Of a DNA stretch of 64,000 nt, positions 1 to 8,755 are shown piece by piece. The translations under genes were made by a program, and so were the position numbers. The stretch comes from VBCK01 sp035511515 (GTDB taxonomy: Bacteria > Pseudomonadota > Gammaproteobacteria > Burkholderiales > Burkholderiaceae_F). Where the stretch lies: assembly GCA_035511515.1 (NCBI GenBank), contig DATKFG010000013.1:1-64000 (forward strand), given 5' to 3'. The notes beneath the pieces were generated by a model that saw only the letters and a program-made list of their open reading frames with translations, was not told the DNA's origin and did no database searches. Within the stretch, counting starts at the first letter, position 1; the number at the start of each line of letters is the position of its first letter.

Positions 1-164
1 GCACTGCCACAGCCGGAGGGAAACGCACTTGCGCCTGACGCCTGGACCGACACCGGCGCCGCGCTGCCGGTCGTGGTCGAACTGGGGGTGTAGCCGCCTC
101 CGCAGCCGGCCACCAACCCGACCGCGACGGCCAAGACGGAAACCCGGATTATCGAAGTGTTCAT
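1..164 (-). CDS. Putative lipoprotein, N-terminal part only (gene runs off the window)
   Basis: Reading leftward from an ATG at 164-162, the frame stays open to base 1 (54 codons). The first 20 residues form a lipoprotein signal peptide: short polar start, hydrophobic core VLAVAVGLVAG, then a lipobox ending AGC with Cys21. A Gly/Ser/Thr/Ala-rich linker follows, as is common just after the lipidated cysteine. The protein should be exported, lipidated and anchored in the cell envelope. No catalytic domain is visible because the rest lies outside the window. The gene lies downstream of the M48 protease on the same strand, with about 200 bases between them. Seen: the signal and lipobox. Unknown: function. 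Confidence 0.55.
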   Translation of the reverse strand, partial: MNTSIIRVSVLAVAVGLVAGCGGGYTPSSTTTGSAAPVSVQASGASAFPSGCGS

Positions 165-367
165 CGGCGTGTCGCGCGAAAGGGGCGATCCGGACTCGGA
201 ACCGCCGAACCGCCGATCCCGGCCTGATATGCGATTCTGACATCCCGGCGCTGCCGCCCGCGGCGGATGCGGCCCCGATCGGTGGCATCCGGCCGTCGTC
301 CGAACGGATGCGCCGACCGCGGCTGACAGCGCGTCGACTCGATCAGGGAAACCACACGGCCGCTGGA

Positions 368-2380
368 CTAGGAATCAACCTGCGGCGGCAAGGGACAATC
401 GAGCGCCGCGCACAGCGTGCGCAGGCAGCTGGCCGCTTTCCAGTTGGTCGAGCCGTCGACGAATGCGACGGCCGCGCAAGCCTTGATCAGCTGGGGCTTG
501 GAAAGCGGCGCCAGCAGGTTCAGGCGATGAAATGCCGCCGACACCTTGTCCAGTGCGATGGCGTCGCGTTCGACCGGCTCGGCGGCGAGGCCTTCCAGCA
601 GCTGGGCGCCCGCCTGGTAGGCATGGGCCGGCGCCTGCGGCATTCGCACGGTGGCCACCAGCGAAAGCACGAGGCGCGCCTCGGCCGCGAGGTCCTTGAT
701 CGACACGTATCGCAGCGGGCGCGCCGGCTGCCCGGCGCTGCCCAGGCGCGCCTCCAGCACCGTGTACAAAAGGAATTCGGGCAGCGTGACGCGGCTGTCC
801 ACAGCGATCATCGTGCGCGCCAGCGTCAGCAGCCGCTCGCGCGCCGCAGCGGGCAGCTTGCGCAGCGTCGGCATCGCCAGATCCACCAGCGGCAATCGCC
901 AGCCCGGCGGCATCTGCTCCGCCGCCGCACGGACCGATTCGGCCTGGGCGGATGCATCTGCCCCGAACGCCTGGGCCACGATGCTTTCCTGGCGTGCCGC
1001 CATCGCCTGTTCCTGCTCGATCAGCAGGCCCAGCACGAGCACTTGCGCGCCGGTCGTATCGGACAGCGCCGGCCGCAGGCCGAGCGATTCGACGCGCCCC
1101 AGCAGCTGCTCGATGAACGGGCGCGCGGCCTCCTGCGGCCGCCCGATCGCTGCCGGCATGGCCGCGGCTGCGCTGACCAGTCCCGTGACCGGGCTGGCGG
1201 CCTGCAACGCGGGTTGCACAGTCAACCCGGACACCGCCGCCGCTGGTTCGGCGATCGCTTGGGCTTCGGCAACGGGCTGGGGCGTGAACGGCAGCGGCGC
1301 GAGTTCCGGCGCCGACTGGCCCGCGGCGGGTTCCGCCGAGACCGCCAACTCGGGGGCCGGCAGGAAATCCATCGGGTGTCCGTAAATGCGCCGGATGCGT
1401 TCCTCCAGCGGGGGGTGCGTGGCCAGCCAGCCGTCGGCGAAGTTCAGGCGAACCGGCGCCATGAACATGTGCGACAGCGTCTCTGCGTGCGGGTGGTCGA
1501 TCTGCCCGCCGGCGCCATCGCCCAGCCCGCCGATCTTGCGCAGTGCGCGACCGATGCCTTCGGCATTGCGCGTGAATTGAAGGCAGCTCGCGTCGGCCAG
1601 GGATTCGCGCTGGCGCGATACGCCGGCCTTGATCAGACGGCCGAAGAACACGCCGATATAACCGATCGCGACGATCGCAAGTCCGACCGCGAACAGCACG
1701 TTGCCGCGCTCGCGCGAATCGCTCGAGACCCGGACCCGATCCATGTCGGCCAGGAACCGTCCGAACAGCGCGAGCATCAGCAAACCTTGCAGCAGGCCGA
1801 TCAGCCGGATGTTCAGCGTCATGTCGCCGTTCAGGATGTGGCTGAACTCGTGCCCGATCACACCCTGCAGCTCGTCGCGCGTCAGCCGGGTCAGCGCCCC
1901 GTGCGTCACGGTGACGACCGCGTCGCGCGGGTGCAGCCCGGCCGCGAACGCATTGATCGTGTCCTGCCGCTCCAGCACGTACGTGCGCGGCGTCGGAATG
2001 CCGGAGGCCAGCGCCATCTCCTCGACCACGTTCAGCAACCGGCGCTCGAGCAGATCGCGCGTGGAAGGATCGACCGGGCGGGCCCCGACCATCCGGGCCA
2101 CCGCCTCGCCCCCTTCGCGCAGTTCCAGGATCTGCAGCACGGTGCCGCCCGCGATGATCAGCACCACGACCGCGGTCGTGGTCGAGACGAAATGGTTCGG
2201 CAGCGCATCCAGCCCGTAGCGCGCCCAGGCGCCATGCGGTGCGAACGTACTCAGGTAAAGGATGCCCAACGCCACATTGACGGCGATCACGATCGCGATC
2301 ACGGCCGCCGCGAACAGCCAGATCAGGCGCTGGCTGGTCTGCCGGGCCTGATGCTGCTGTTCGAAGAAACCGGTCGCCAA
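368..2380 (-). CDS. M48-family membrane metalloprotease (HtpX-like N-terminal half)
   Basis: A 670-residue integral membrane zinc protease. Two hydrophobic segments lie near residues 18-45 and 64-84. The zinc/catalytic motif HEFSH is at 177-181, inside an IGHEFSHILNGD context typical of HtpX/Ste24 peptidases. Two more membrane segments follow (about 195-215 and 228-250). The third zinc ligand is probably the Glu in RESLAD shortly after. The C-terminal half (about 340-670) is longer than in E. coli HtpX (about 290 residues in total), rich in Ala/Pro and without a recognised catalytic motif, so it is probably cytoplasmic. The gene starts 10 bases after the lemA stop. LemA next to an M48 protease is a common pairing, and a role in membrane protein quality control is inferred from family and context. 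Confidence 0.88.
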   Translation of the reverse strand: MATGFFEQQHQARQTSQRLIWLFAAAVIAIVIAVNVALGILYLSTFAPHGAWARYGLDALPNHFVSTTTAVVVLIIAGGTVLQILELREGGEAVARMVGARPVDPSTRDLLERRLLNVVEEMALASGIPTPRTYVLERQDTINAFAAGLHPRDAVVTVTHGALTRLTRDELQGVIGHEFSHILNGDMTLNIRLIGLLQGLLMLALFGRFLADMDRVRVSSDSRERGNVLFAVGLAIVAIGYIGVFFGRLIKAGVSRQRESLADASCLQFTRNAEGIGRALRKIGGLGDGAGGQIDHPHAETLSHMFMAPVRLNFADGWLATHPPLEERIRRIYGHPMDFLPAPELAVSAEPAAGQSAPELAPLPFTPQPVAEAQAIAEPAAAVSGLTVQPALQAASPVTGLVSAAAAMPAAIGRPQEAARPFIEQLLGRVESLGLRPALSDTTGAQVLVLGLLIEQEQAMAARQESIVAQAFGADASAQAESVRAAAEQMPPGWRLPLVDLAMPTLRKLPAAARERLLTLARTMIAVDSRVTLPEFLLYTVLEARLGSAGQPARPLRYVSIKDLAAEARLVLSLVATVRMPQAPAHAYQAGAQLLEGLAAEPVERDAIALDKVSAAFHRLNLLAPLSKPQLIKACAAVAFVDGSTNWKAASCLRTLCAALDCPLPPQVDS

Positions 2381-2390
2381 AGCCGCCAGC

Positions 2391-2978
2391 TCAGAACTGA
2401 ACCTTGACCGCCTTGCGCTCCTCGTCGCTTTCGGTGGCCTTCAGCAGCTCGGCCGCCTGGAACGAGAACGCGCCGGCAATGAAGTTGGACGGGAACTGCT
2501 GCACCGCGTTGTTGTAGGTCATCACCGCATCGTTGAACGCCTGCCGGGCGAACGCGATCCGGTTCTCGGTGCTGGTGAGCTCCTCGGTGAGCTGCATCAT
2601 GTTCTGGTTGGCCTTCAGGTCCGGATACGCTTCGGCCACCGCGAACAGCCGCCCGAGCGCGCCGGACAGGCCCCCCTCGGCCGCGGCCAGCTGCCGCATC
2701 GCCTCGGGATTGGCCGGATCGCCTGCCGCGGCCGTGTTGGCCGACACCGCCGAGTTGCGCGCCTTGACCACCGCTTCCAGCGTTTCACGCTCGTGGGCGA
2801 TGTATTTCTTGGCGGTCTCGACCAGGTTGGGGATCAGGTCGTAGCGACGCTTGAGTTGCACGTCGATCTGCGCGAACGCGTTCTTGAATTCGTTACGCTG
2901 GGCAACCAGCCGGTTATAGATGGCCATCCCCCAGAATGCGACCGCCGCGATCAATGCGAAGAAAACGATCAACCCCAT
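2391..2978 (-). CDS. lemA: LemA family protein
   Basis: A 195-residue protein with one N-terminal membrane anchor (residues 2-20) and a long, mostly helical body. The typical LemA signature is present: NEFKNAFAQIDVQLKRRYDLIPNLV, here split as NEFKNAFAQIDVQLKR then RYDLIPNLV at residues 28-54. A second conserved block, LKANQNMMQLTEELTSTENR, is near residues 120-140, and a conserved FNDAVMTYNNAVQQFP segment follows. Length matches the family (about 185-200). It lies immediately upstream of the M48 protease in the same direction (12-base spacing), so the two are probably co-transcribed. The molecular role of LemA is poorly defined; association with membrane proteases is family-level knowledge plus context. 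Confidence 0.93.
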   Translation of the reverse strand: MGLIVFFALIAAVAFWGMAIYNRLVAQRNEFKNAFAQIDVQLKRRYDLIPNLVETAKKYIAHERETLEAVVKARNSAVSANTAAAGDPANPEAMRQLAAAEGGLSGALGRLFAVAEAYPDLKANQNMMQLTEELTSTENRIAFARQAFNDAVMTYNNAVQQFPSNFIAGAFSFQAAELLKATESDEERKAVKVQF

Positions 2979-3110
2979 GTCCGATCCTCCCGGTTGTCAC
3001 AACGTTTCCGGGCGCGTGACAACCCGGCGCAGCGCGCGACAGACTACCCGCGATCGGAGGTCGGGCGCAACCCGGGTGGCGTTGAAACGAACGGGACGGA
3101 GCTTGCGCCG

Positions 3111-3746
3111 TTACGGCTTGGCGGGGTTGGGCGATTCCTGCTGGTTCTTCTTGATGGCCTGCACTTCCTGGTCGGTGATCAGGTCGAACAGTTTGACCAC
3201 CCGCCGCACACCGCTGACGCGGCTGGCCGCCTTGGCGGCGATCTCGCCCTCGGCCGGCGTCACCTTCCCCAGCAGGTAGACCACGCTGCGATTGACATTC
3301 GTCTTGACCACGCCGGCCGGAAGGCCCTCCGCGCCGAGCAGCGCGGCCTTCACCTTGCCCGCCAGCAACGTGTCGTCGGTGCGATCGCCCAGCGTGGCCT
3401 GGTCGCCCAACACCAGTTCATTGACCACCTCGCGCACGTTTTCGACCTTGGACGCCACCTGCTCGGCCAGGGCGCGCTGCTCGGCCGTCTTCACCTCGCC
3501 CGCCAGCAGCACCTTGCGGTTGTAGCTGTTCACGTCGATCAGCATCGCCCCCTCCGGGATGTTGTCGCTCAGCGCCTTGCTCACGCGCGACTCGATCCGC
3601 TGGTCTTCGAGCTGGATGCCCACCGACCGCCGGTCGGTCGCGACCACGGCACCCCCCGCCGCCGCGCCGACGCCCAGCAGCACGCAGCCGTCCAGTGTCG
3701 AGATTGCCGCCGCCGCCAGTACCGCCCATCCGATTGCCCGCTTCAT
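3111..3746 (-). CDS. dolP: BON-domain lipoprotein, DolP (YraP)-like
   Basis: A 211-residue outer-membrane lipoprotein candidate. The start is ATG at 3746, because its A overlaps the yraN stop in an ATGA junction and a signal peptide begins there. The lipobox is LDGC near residue 21. Two BON domains follow, at about 50-115 and 125-192, each with the beta-alpha-beta pattern and conserved Gly (VLLAGEVKT and VYLLGKVTP). DolP binds anionic phospholipid and supports outer-membrane integrity in E. coli. The gene is directly coupled to yraN, as in the yraN-diaA-yraP group, but no diaA/gmhA-like gene lies between them here. The C-terminal tail is short and polar. Family assignment is strong; role is by homology. 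Confidence 0.87.
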   Translation of the reverse strand: MKRAIGWAVLAAAAISTLDGCVLLGVGAAAGGAVVATDRRSVGIQLEDQRIESRVSKALSDNIPEGAMLIDVNSYNRKVLLAGEVKTAEQRALAEQVASKVENVREVVNELVLGDQATLGDRTDDTLLAGKVKAALLGAEGLPAGVVKTNVNRSVVYLLGKVTPAEGEIAAKAASRVSGVRRVVKLFDLITDQEVQAIKKNQQESPNPAKP

Positions 3747-4120
3747 CCACTTTCCTCCTCGGCGCCGAAAGCGGCGCGTAGCCATTGCAGCCGGCCTGCC
3801 TCGGCGATCACGACGTCGAACCGGCACGGCGGCCAGCGGTCGCCGAAGCGCTGCTGCAAGTACCGCTGCGCGGCCAGGCGCAGCCGCCGGCGCTTGGTCG
3901 AATCGACGCTGGCGGCCGCCAGACCGCCGCGCGCGCGGCTTCGAACCTCGACGAACACCAGCGTCGGGCCATCGCGCGCGACGATGTCCAATTCGCCGAC
4001 ACGATAGACGACCTGACGCGCCACCACGCGCAGGCCTTCGCGCTCCAGCATCGCACAGGCGTCCTGCTCGGCCGCATCCCCGATCTTCTGGCGCGCACTG
4101 CGCGTCCGATCAAAGCGCAT
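3743..4120 (-). CDS. yraN: YraN family (UPF0102) putative endonuclease-fold protein
   Basis: A 125-residue protein of the UPF0102 family, which has a restriction-endonuclease-like fold. The characteristic pattern is visible: G-x2-AE near residues 14-18 (GDAAEQDA), then VGELDIVARDG (41-51), FVEVRSR (56-62) and TKRRRLRLAAQRYL (75-88). The Asp of ELDIVA and the E-x-R of FVEVR are the conserved PD-(D/E)xK-like residues. The start was set at ATG 4120, because the family begins a few residues before the G..AE block; an upstream ATG would add 20 residues. It is divergent from rsmI across a 168-base promoter gap, the usual arrangement. The cellular substrate is not established. Confidence 0.9.
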   Translation of the reverse strand: MRFDRTRSARQKIGDAAEQDACAMLEREGLRVVARQVVYRVGELDIVARDGPTLVFVEVRSRARGGLAAASVDSTKRRRLRLAAQRYLQQRFGDRWPPCRFDVVIAEAGRLQWLRAAFGAEEESG

Positions 4121-4288
4121 CGAGCCTCTTCCATCAGCCAGTGCGTGCAAGACCCTCGATGCGGCATTTGGTTCCGCCATCGTGAAAAGGCCGCTCCGGG
4201 CGGATTTGCCGCGGCCGCTGCCGCCGCCCAGAATGCGACCGGCGACGAAGCGCCGGACCCGGGAGCTCGCGCCGCGGAGTGAATCGAA

Positions 4289-5200
4289 ATGGATGATCCG
4301 GATACCCCCGATGTATGGGCCAGCCAGCCCCTGTTGACCGCATCCGGGCTGGAGCAGCAACAACTGCCGCGCGCATTGTATGTAGTGGCCACACCAATCG
4401 GCAACGCGGCCGACGTCTCGCTGCGCGCACTTTGGGTACTCCGCAATGCCGATTGCATCGCGGCCGAAGATACGCGCGTGACGGCGCCGCTGCTGAAGCG
4501 CTACGGGATCCGGGCCCGCCTGGTCGCCCTGCACCGCCACAACGAGCGCGGCGCCACGGAAAAGATCCTGGCGCGGCTGTCCCAGGGCGAGCGGGTCGCG
4601 CTGGTGAGCGACGCCGGAACCCCCGGCGTGTCCGATCCGGGCGCGCTGCTGGTTCGCGCCGCGCTTTCGGCCGGCGAGCGCGTGATACCGATCCCGGGCC
4701 CGAGCGGCCTGACCGCGGCGCTGTCGGTCGCGGGACTGCAGGCGACGTCGGTCTGGCTGCTCGGCTTCCTGCCCGCGCGGGCCCAGGCGCGCCAGCGCCT
4801 GTTGCAGGATGCCGCGGCGCGCAACGAAGCCTTCGTGCTGTTCGAGGCGCCGCATCGGATCGCGCGTACCGCGCGCGAGCTCGCGTCGGTGCTGCAGCCC
4901 GACCGCCGCATCGTGCTGGCGCGCGAGCTCACCAAGCTGTTCGAGGCCGTGGTACAGACCTCGGCGGCCGATCTGCCGCAGGCGGTCGAGCAGCAGGGCG
5001 AACGGGGCGAGTTCGTCGTGGTGGTCGACAGCGGCCGCGCGGCCGATCCCGACGCGGCTGAGCTGGACGAGACCAGCCGGCGCTGGCTGCGGGCGCTGGC
5101 GGGCGAGATGCCGGCGGCGCGCGCCGCAGCGGTCGCGGCCAAGGCAACCGGCATGCCCCGCCAGGCTGTTTATCGCGCCCTGCTGGGCGAGCGCACCTGA
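4289..5200 (+). CDS. rsmI: 16S rRNA (cytidine(1402)-2'-O)-methyltransferase
   Basis: A 303-residue SAM-dependent methyltransferase that adds the 2'-O-methyl group to C1402 in the decoding centre of 16S rRNA. It has the tetrapyrrole-methylase fold. Key blocks: ATPIGNAADVSLRAL (about 35-49), AEDTRVTAPLLKRYGI (about 57-73), SDAGTPGVSDPG (110-121) and PIPGPSGLTAAL (132-143). Length and block order match E. coli RsmI (286 aa), with about 15 extra N-terminal residues. It is transcribed away from yraN. Translation starts at ATG 4289. Confidence 0.95.
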   Translation: MDDPDTPDVWASQPLLTASGLEQQQLPRALYVVATPIGNAADVSLRALWVLRNADCIAAEDTRVTAPLLKRYGIRARLVALHRHNERGATEKILARLSQGERVALVSDAGTPGVSDPGALLVRAALSAGERVIPIPGPSGLTAALSVAGLQATSVWLLGFLPARAQARQRLLQDAAARNEAFVLFEAPHRIARTARELASVLQPDRRIVLARELTKLFEAVVQTSAADLPQAVEQQGERGEFVVVVDSGRAADPDAAELDETSRRWLRALAGEMPAARAAAVAAKATGMPRQAVYRALLGERT

Positions 5201-5222
5201 TCCAGCGCAGTCCGCGCGACCC

Positions 5223-6707
5223 TCACAGCTGGGCTTCGGCCACCACGTGCGCGATCACGCAGGTGAGCTTCTTGGCGTACGGAATCAGCAGGAATTCGTT
5301 CGGACCGTGAGCGTTGGACTGCGGGCCGAGCACGCCGGTGATCACGAACTGCGCGCGCGGGAAGCGCTCTCCCAGCATCGAGATGAACGGGATGCCACCG
5401 CCCTCTCCCATCCAGACCGGCGCCATTCCATAGGCCGCCAGCGACGCCTGCTCCAGCGTTTCCTTCAGCCACGGCGCCGTCGGCGGCGCGTTCCAGCCCG
5501 AACCGGCATTTTCGAGCTCGAAACGGACCCGCGCCTCGTAAGGCGGATCGGCTTCCAGTACCTGCTTGAGCCGCTGCGCCGCACGCTGCGCGTCCGCCGT
5601 CGGCGGCAGCCGCACGCTCAGCTTCAGCGCCGTGCCGGGGCGCAGCACGTTGCCGGCTTCCTTCGGCAGCGGCAGGCCGGCGGCCCCGACCACCGACAGC
5701 GTGGAGCGCCATGTGCGGTTCAGGATCGCTTCGACCGGATCGGTCGTGACCGGCCGCGCCGACTCCTCGGGCCGCGCATCGTGGTTGCGGCGCGCCCAGG
5801 GGAACTGTTGCCAGACCTGCTCGCCCAGCACGGCCGCGGCCGTTTGCGCCTGCTCCAATCGATCCGGCGGAACGGCGGCCTGGAACACCGGGTCGCGCAG
5901 CTTGCCGGTGCGCGAGTCGTCGATCCGGTCCAGCAGGATCCGCATGATCCGGAACGACTCGGGCACGATCCCCGAGGCGTTGCCCGAATGCACGCCTTCG
6001 CGCAGCACGTCCACGCTCAGTACACCGCCCACCATGCCGCGCAGCGAGGTGGTCACCCACAGCCGCTCGTAGTCGCCGCAGCCGGAGTCCAGTCCGATCA
6101 GCAGTGCGACTTCGCCCAGCCGGGGCGTCAGGTGATCCAGGTACGCTGGCAGATCGAAGCTGCCGCTTTCCTCGCAGGTCTCGATCAGCCCGACGCATCG
6201 AGGACGCGGCACGCCGCCCGTATCGAGCGCGGCCAGGGCCGTCAATGCGGCATAGACGGCGTATCCGTCGTCGGCCGCTCCCCGGCCATACAGGCGGCCG
6301 TCATGCAGCACCGGCTGCCACGGACCCAGGCCGGTGCGCCAGCCCGACATCTCGGGCTGCTTGTCCAGGTGCCCGTAAAACAGCACGGTCCGATCGCCGG
6401 GCGCCTCGGCGCGGGTCGACGGCGCATCGAAGAACACGCACGGGGTGCGACCGTCCAGCGTCACGATCTCGGCCTGAAGGCCACGCACCGGCTGGGTCCG
6501 GGCCCACGCCAGCGCATCGCGCGCCACACGCTCCAGATGCCCGTGCTCGGCCCAGCCGGCGTCGAATGCCGGCGACTTGGCGGGGATCCGGATGTAGTCG
6601 CTCAGCCGGGCAACCAGGTCCTGGTCCCAGCGTTCGTCGACGAACTGGGATGCAGCGGTAGCAATCACGGTGGGTCCATCCACATCGTTGGTTTGAGCCG
6701 GGCGCAA
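5223..6707 (-). CDS. M20-family metallopeptidase (dipeptidase/carboxypeptidase type)
   Basis: A 494-residue cytoplasmic metallopeptidase with no signal peptide. The dinuclear-metal residues of the M20 family are visible: H113-x-D115 in FYGHLDKQP, DD at 146-147 in GRGAADDGYA, EE at 179-180 in ETCEESGS, an Asp in LIGLDSGCGDY, and a late His in SNAHGPNE. The dimerisation-domain insertion between them is complete. Length matches the larger CNDP/DapE-like M20 members that cleave short peptides. The first ten residues (MRPAQTNDVD) are weakly supported, and translation may begin slightly later. The gene ends 22 bases after the convergent rsmI stop and precedes an S9 peptidase in the same direction, so both may serve peptide degradation. 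Confidence 0.9.
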   Translation of the reverse strand: MRPAQTNDVDGPTVIATAASQFVDERWDQDLVARLSDYIRIPAKSPAFDAGWAEHGHLERVARDALAWARTQPVRGLQAEIVTLDGRTPCVFFDAPSTRAEAPGDRTVLFYGHLDKQPEMSGWRTGLGPWQPVLHDGRLYGRGAADDGYAVYAALTALAALDTGGVPRPRCVGLIETCEESGSFDLPAYLDHLTPRLGEVALLIGLDSGCGDYERLWVTTSLRGMVGGVLSVDVLREGVHSGNASGIVPESFRIMRILLDRIDDSRTGKLRDPVFQAAVPPDRLEQAQTAAAVLGEQVWQQFPWARRNHDARPEESARPVTTDPVEAILNRTWRSTLSVVGAAGLPLPKEAGNVLRPGTALKLSVRLPPTADAQRAAQRLKQVLEADPPYEARVRFELENAGSGWNAPPTAPWLKETLEQASLAAYGMAPVWMGEGGGIPFISMLGERFPRAQFVITGVLGPQSNAHGPNEFLLIPYAKKLTCVIAHVVAEAQL

Positions 6708-6726
6708 GAATACCCCGCCGGCGCTT

Positions 6727-8727
6727 TCACCGGCCCGGCGCCGCTTTCAGGTTTTCCTCGAAGAACCGGATCACGTAGCCGGCCATCAGGGCGATGTTGC
6801 TGCGCTTGGAAGCGCCGTGGCCCTCATCGGGAAACAGAATCAGCGGTGAAGCGATGCCGCGCGCCTGCAGCTCGTCGTGGATCTGGATGGCCTCACCGGC
6901 CGGCACGCGCGGATCGTTCACGCCCTGGATCAGGAGCAGCGGTCCTTTTACCCGATCCAGGTAGGTGACGGGCGAGAGCTTGCGCAACGCTTCGGCGTCC
7001 TGGTCCGGGTCGCCGTATTCGCTGATCCGCAGCCTGCGGCGGTACGGGGCGGTGTTGCGAAGAAAAGTCTGCAGGTTGCTGATGCCGACGATCGAGGCGC
7101 CCGCGTCATAGGTGCCGGCAAACATCGTCATCGCCACCAGCGTCGAGTACCCGCCGTAGCTTCCGCCGGTCACGCCCACCTGCGGCGGCTTGCCGTTGCG
7201 CCCCCAGTGCGCGCGGATCCATTTTCCCGCATCGTCGATGTCGCTGATCACGTCCAGGCGCCGGGCGCCGTTGTCGGCCTCCAGCCAGGACTTGCCGTAG
7301 CCGTCGCTGCCGCGCACATTGGGCTCGACGAAGATGAAACCGGCCTCGACGAACAGCTGCCCGCGTGGCGAAAATCCCGGCCTTGCCTGCGCCTCGGGCC
7401 CGCCGTGGAACTCCACGACCGCCGGGCATGGATCCGTGGTTGGATTCTCGTCCGGAGCGCAGCCCGGCGGAAAGCGGACGAACATCGGAATCGGCGTGCC
7501 GTCCCGGGCGGGATAGGACATCAGTTTTGGAGCGACGAACGCCGACAGATCGAACTCGGGCGCCGCCGGCAGGACCCACTGCGTCAGCGACTGGCTTCGC
7601 CAGTCCCACACGTAACTGGTCGGAGGCGACTGCGCGGTCTCGATCCCGATCGTCACGAAACGGCCGTTCGGTGTCGACGCGCCCGAGTGGACCTGCTCGG
7701 CCTGCCGCGGCAACGCAAGGTCTACGGTTTCGAAGGTCGTCGCGTCCAGAACCTTCAGCCGGGCGTAGCCGCCGTCGTTCAGCGATGCATAGATATGTCG
7801 GCGCGCGTGGTCGATCGAAAAATCCGCGACATCCATCCCCGGCGGGGCCAGCACTTCGCGGAAGCTCTTCTGCGTCGCATCGCCGCCGATCGTCCAGCGG
7901 TACAGGCGCCGGAACTCGCTGAATTTGTTGGTGCGCACCAGCAGCTCGTCCGGCTGCGCCGCGTAGGCCACGTCGTACTCGGTCTGCTCTCCGGCGCCGA
8001 GCAGCGGCGTGAATCGCTTCGTCGCCGGCACCAGCTCGGCGTATTCGCGCGCGAACGATCCGGTCGCCTTCGACAGCAGAAGCCGCAGATCGTCCCCCGT
8101 GCCCTTGTGGTCGGCGACCTGCCACAGGCCCTTTTCGCCGAATACGAGGGTCCTGGCGCCGGTGGCGAGATCGTAGCGGTAGATCGCGTAGCTGTCGGGA
8201 CTCGCCTCGTTCGAGTGGAAGTACAAAGCCTTGCCGCCGTCGGTCATGAAGTCGAACAGCGTCTGAACCTTGTCGATCTTCTGCACCGTCTTCAACGGCC
8301 CGCCGTCGGTGGACTGCAGATACAGGCCGGGGTTTTCCTGTCCGCCCTCGTCACGCGACACGACCAGCCACTTGCCGTCGGGGCTGACCGCTTCGACGCT
8401 GGTTCGATCCTCGCCCCCGGTCATCTGGCGCGGAAAGCCCAGCGGGGCATCGAGCCGGAAGATCTGCTGCGTTCCGGTCACGCGCCAGTTGAAGTACAGG
8501 CGGCTGCCGTCCGGGGCAATCACGCCCAGGCCCGGAGCCCGCACGTCGAGCATGCTCTGGATCCGACGCGAAACGGCCGGATCGAGCGGTGGCGGGGCGT
8601 ACCTGGCGATCAGCTCGGGCGCGACGCTTTCGACGCCGTGACCCTGGTAGGCGGTTTGCTGCGCCAGCGCACTGCAGCAGACACCCTGCAGGAGCGCCAG
8701 CGGCACTGCGAGGCGCGCAAATCTCAT
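6727..8727 (-). CDS. S9-family serine peptidase (prolyl oligopeptidase type), exported
   Basis: A 666-residue peptidase when started at ATG 8727, which gives a clean signal peptide (MRFARLAVPLALLQGVCCSALAQ). An in-frame ATG 27 bases upstream would place nine polar residues before it. The N-terminal two thirds have the repeating hydrophobic/Trp-Gly pattern of a beta-propeller. The C-terminal alpha/beta-hydrolase domain carries the triad: Ser about 523 in GGSYGGYS, Asp about 605 in QGVNDPRVP and His about 637 in DEGHG. This is the acylaminoacyl-peptidase/DPP-like layout. Export to the periplasm is predicted from the signal peptide. It stands 20 bases upstream of the M20 gene, so the pair may be co-transcribed. 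Confidence 0.92.
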   Translation of the reverse strand: MRFARLAVPLALLQGVCCSALAQQTAYQGHGVESVAPELIARYAPPPLDPAVSRRIQSMLDVRAPGLGVIAPDGSRLYFNWRVTGTQQIFRLDAPLGFPRQMTGGEDRTSVEAVSPDGKWLVVSRDEGGQENPGLYLQSTDGGPLKTVQKIDKVQTLFDFMTDGGKALYFHSNEASPDSYAIYRYDLATGARTLVFGEKGLWQVADHKGTGDDLRLLLSKATGSFAREYAELVPATKRFTPLLGAGEQTEYDVAYAAQPDELLVRTNKFSEFRRLYRWTIGGDATQKSFREVLAPPGMDVADFSIDHARRHIYASLNDGGYARLKVLDATTFETVDLALPRQAEQVHSGASTPNGRFVTIGIETAQSPPTSYVWDWRSQSLTQWVLPAAPEFDLSAFVAPKLMSYPARDGTPIPMFVRFPPGCAPDENPTTDPCPAVVEFHGGPEAQARPGFSPRGQLFVEAGFIFVEPNVRGSDGYGKSWLEADNGARRLDVISDIDDAGKWIRAHWGRNGKPPQVGVTGGSYGGYSTLVAMTMFAGTYDAGASIVGISNLQTFLRNTAPYRRRLRISEYGDPDQDAEALRKLSPVTYLDRVKGPLLLIQGVNDPRVPAGEAIQIHDELQARGIASPLILFPDEGHGASKRSNIALMAGYVIRFFEENLKAAPGR

Positions 8728-8755
8728 CGGATCGTCCTCCCCTTTCGGCATCATC

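Noticed and set aside
161..355. 64-codon minus-strand frame at the window start
   Set aside because: Arg-rich with no ribosome site or domain; the adjacent lipoprotein start at 164 is better supported.
29..2407. 792-codon open frame on the plus strand
   Set aside because: It is antisense to the M48 protease, is Arg/Gln/His-rich and shows no domain. Long antisense frames are common in GC-rich DNA.
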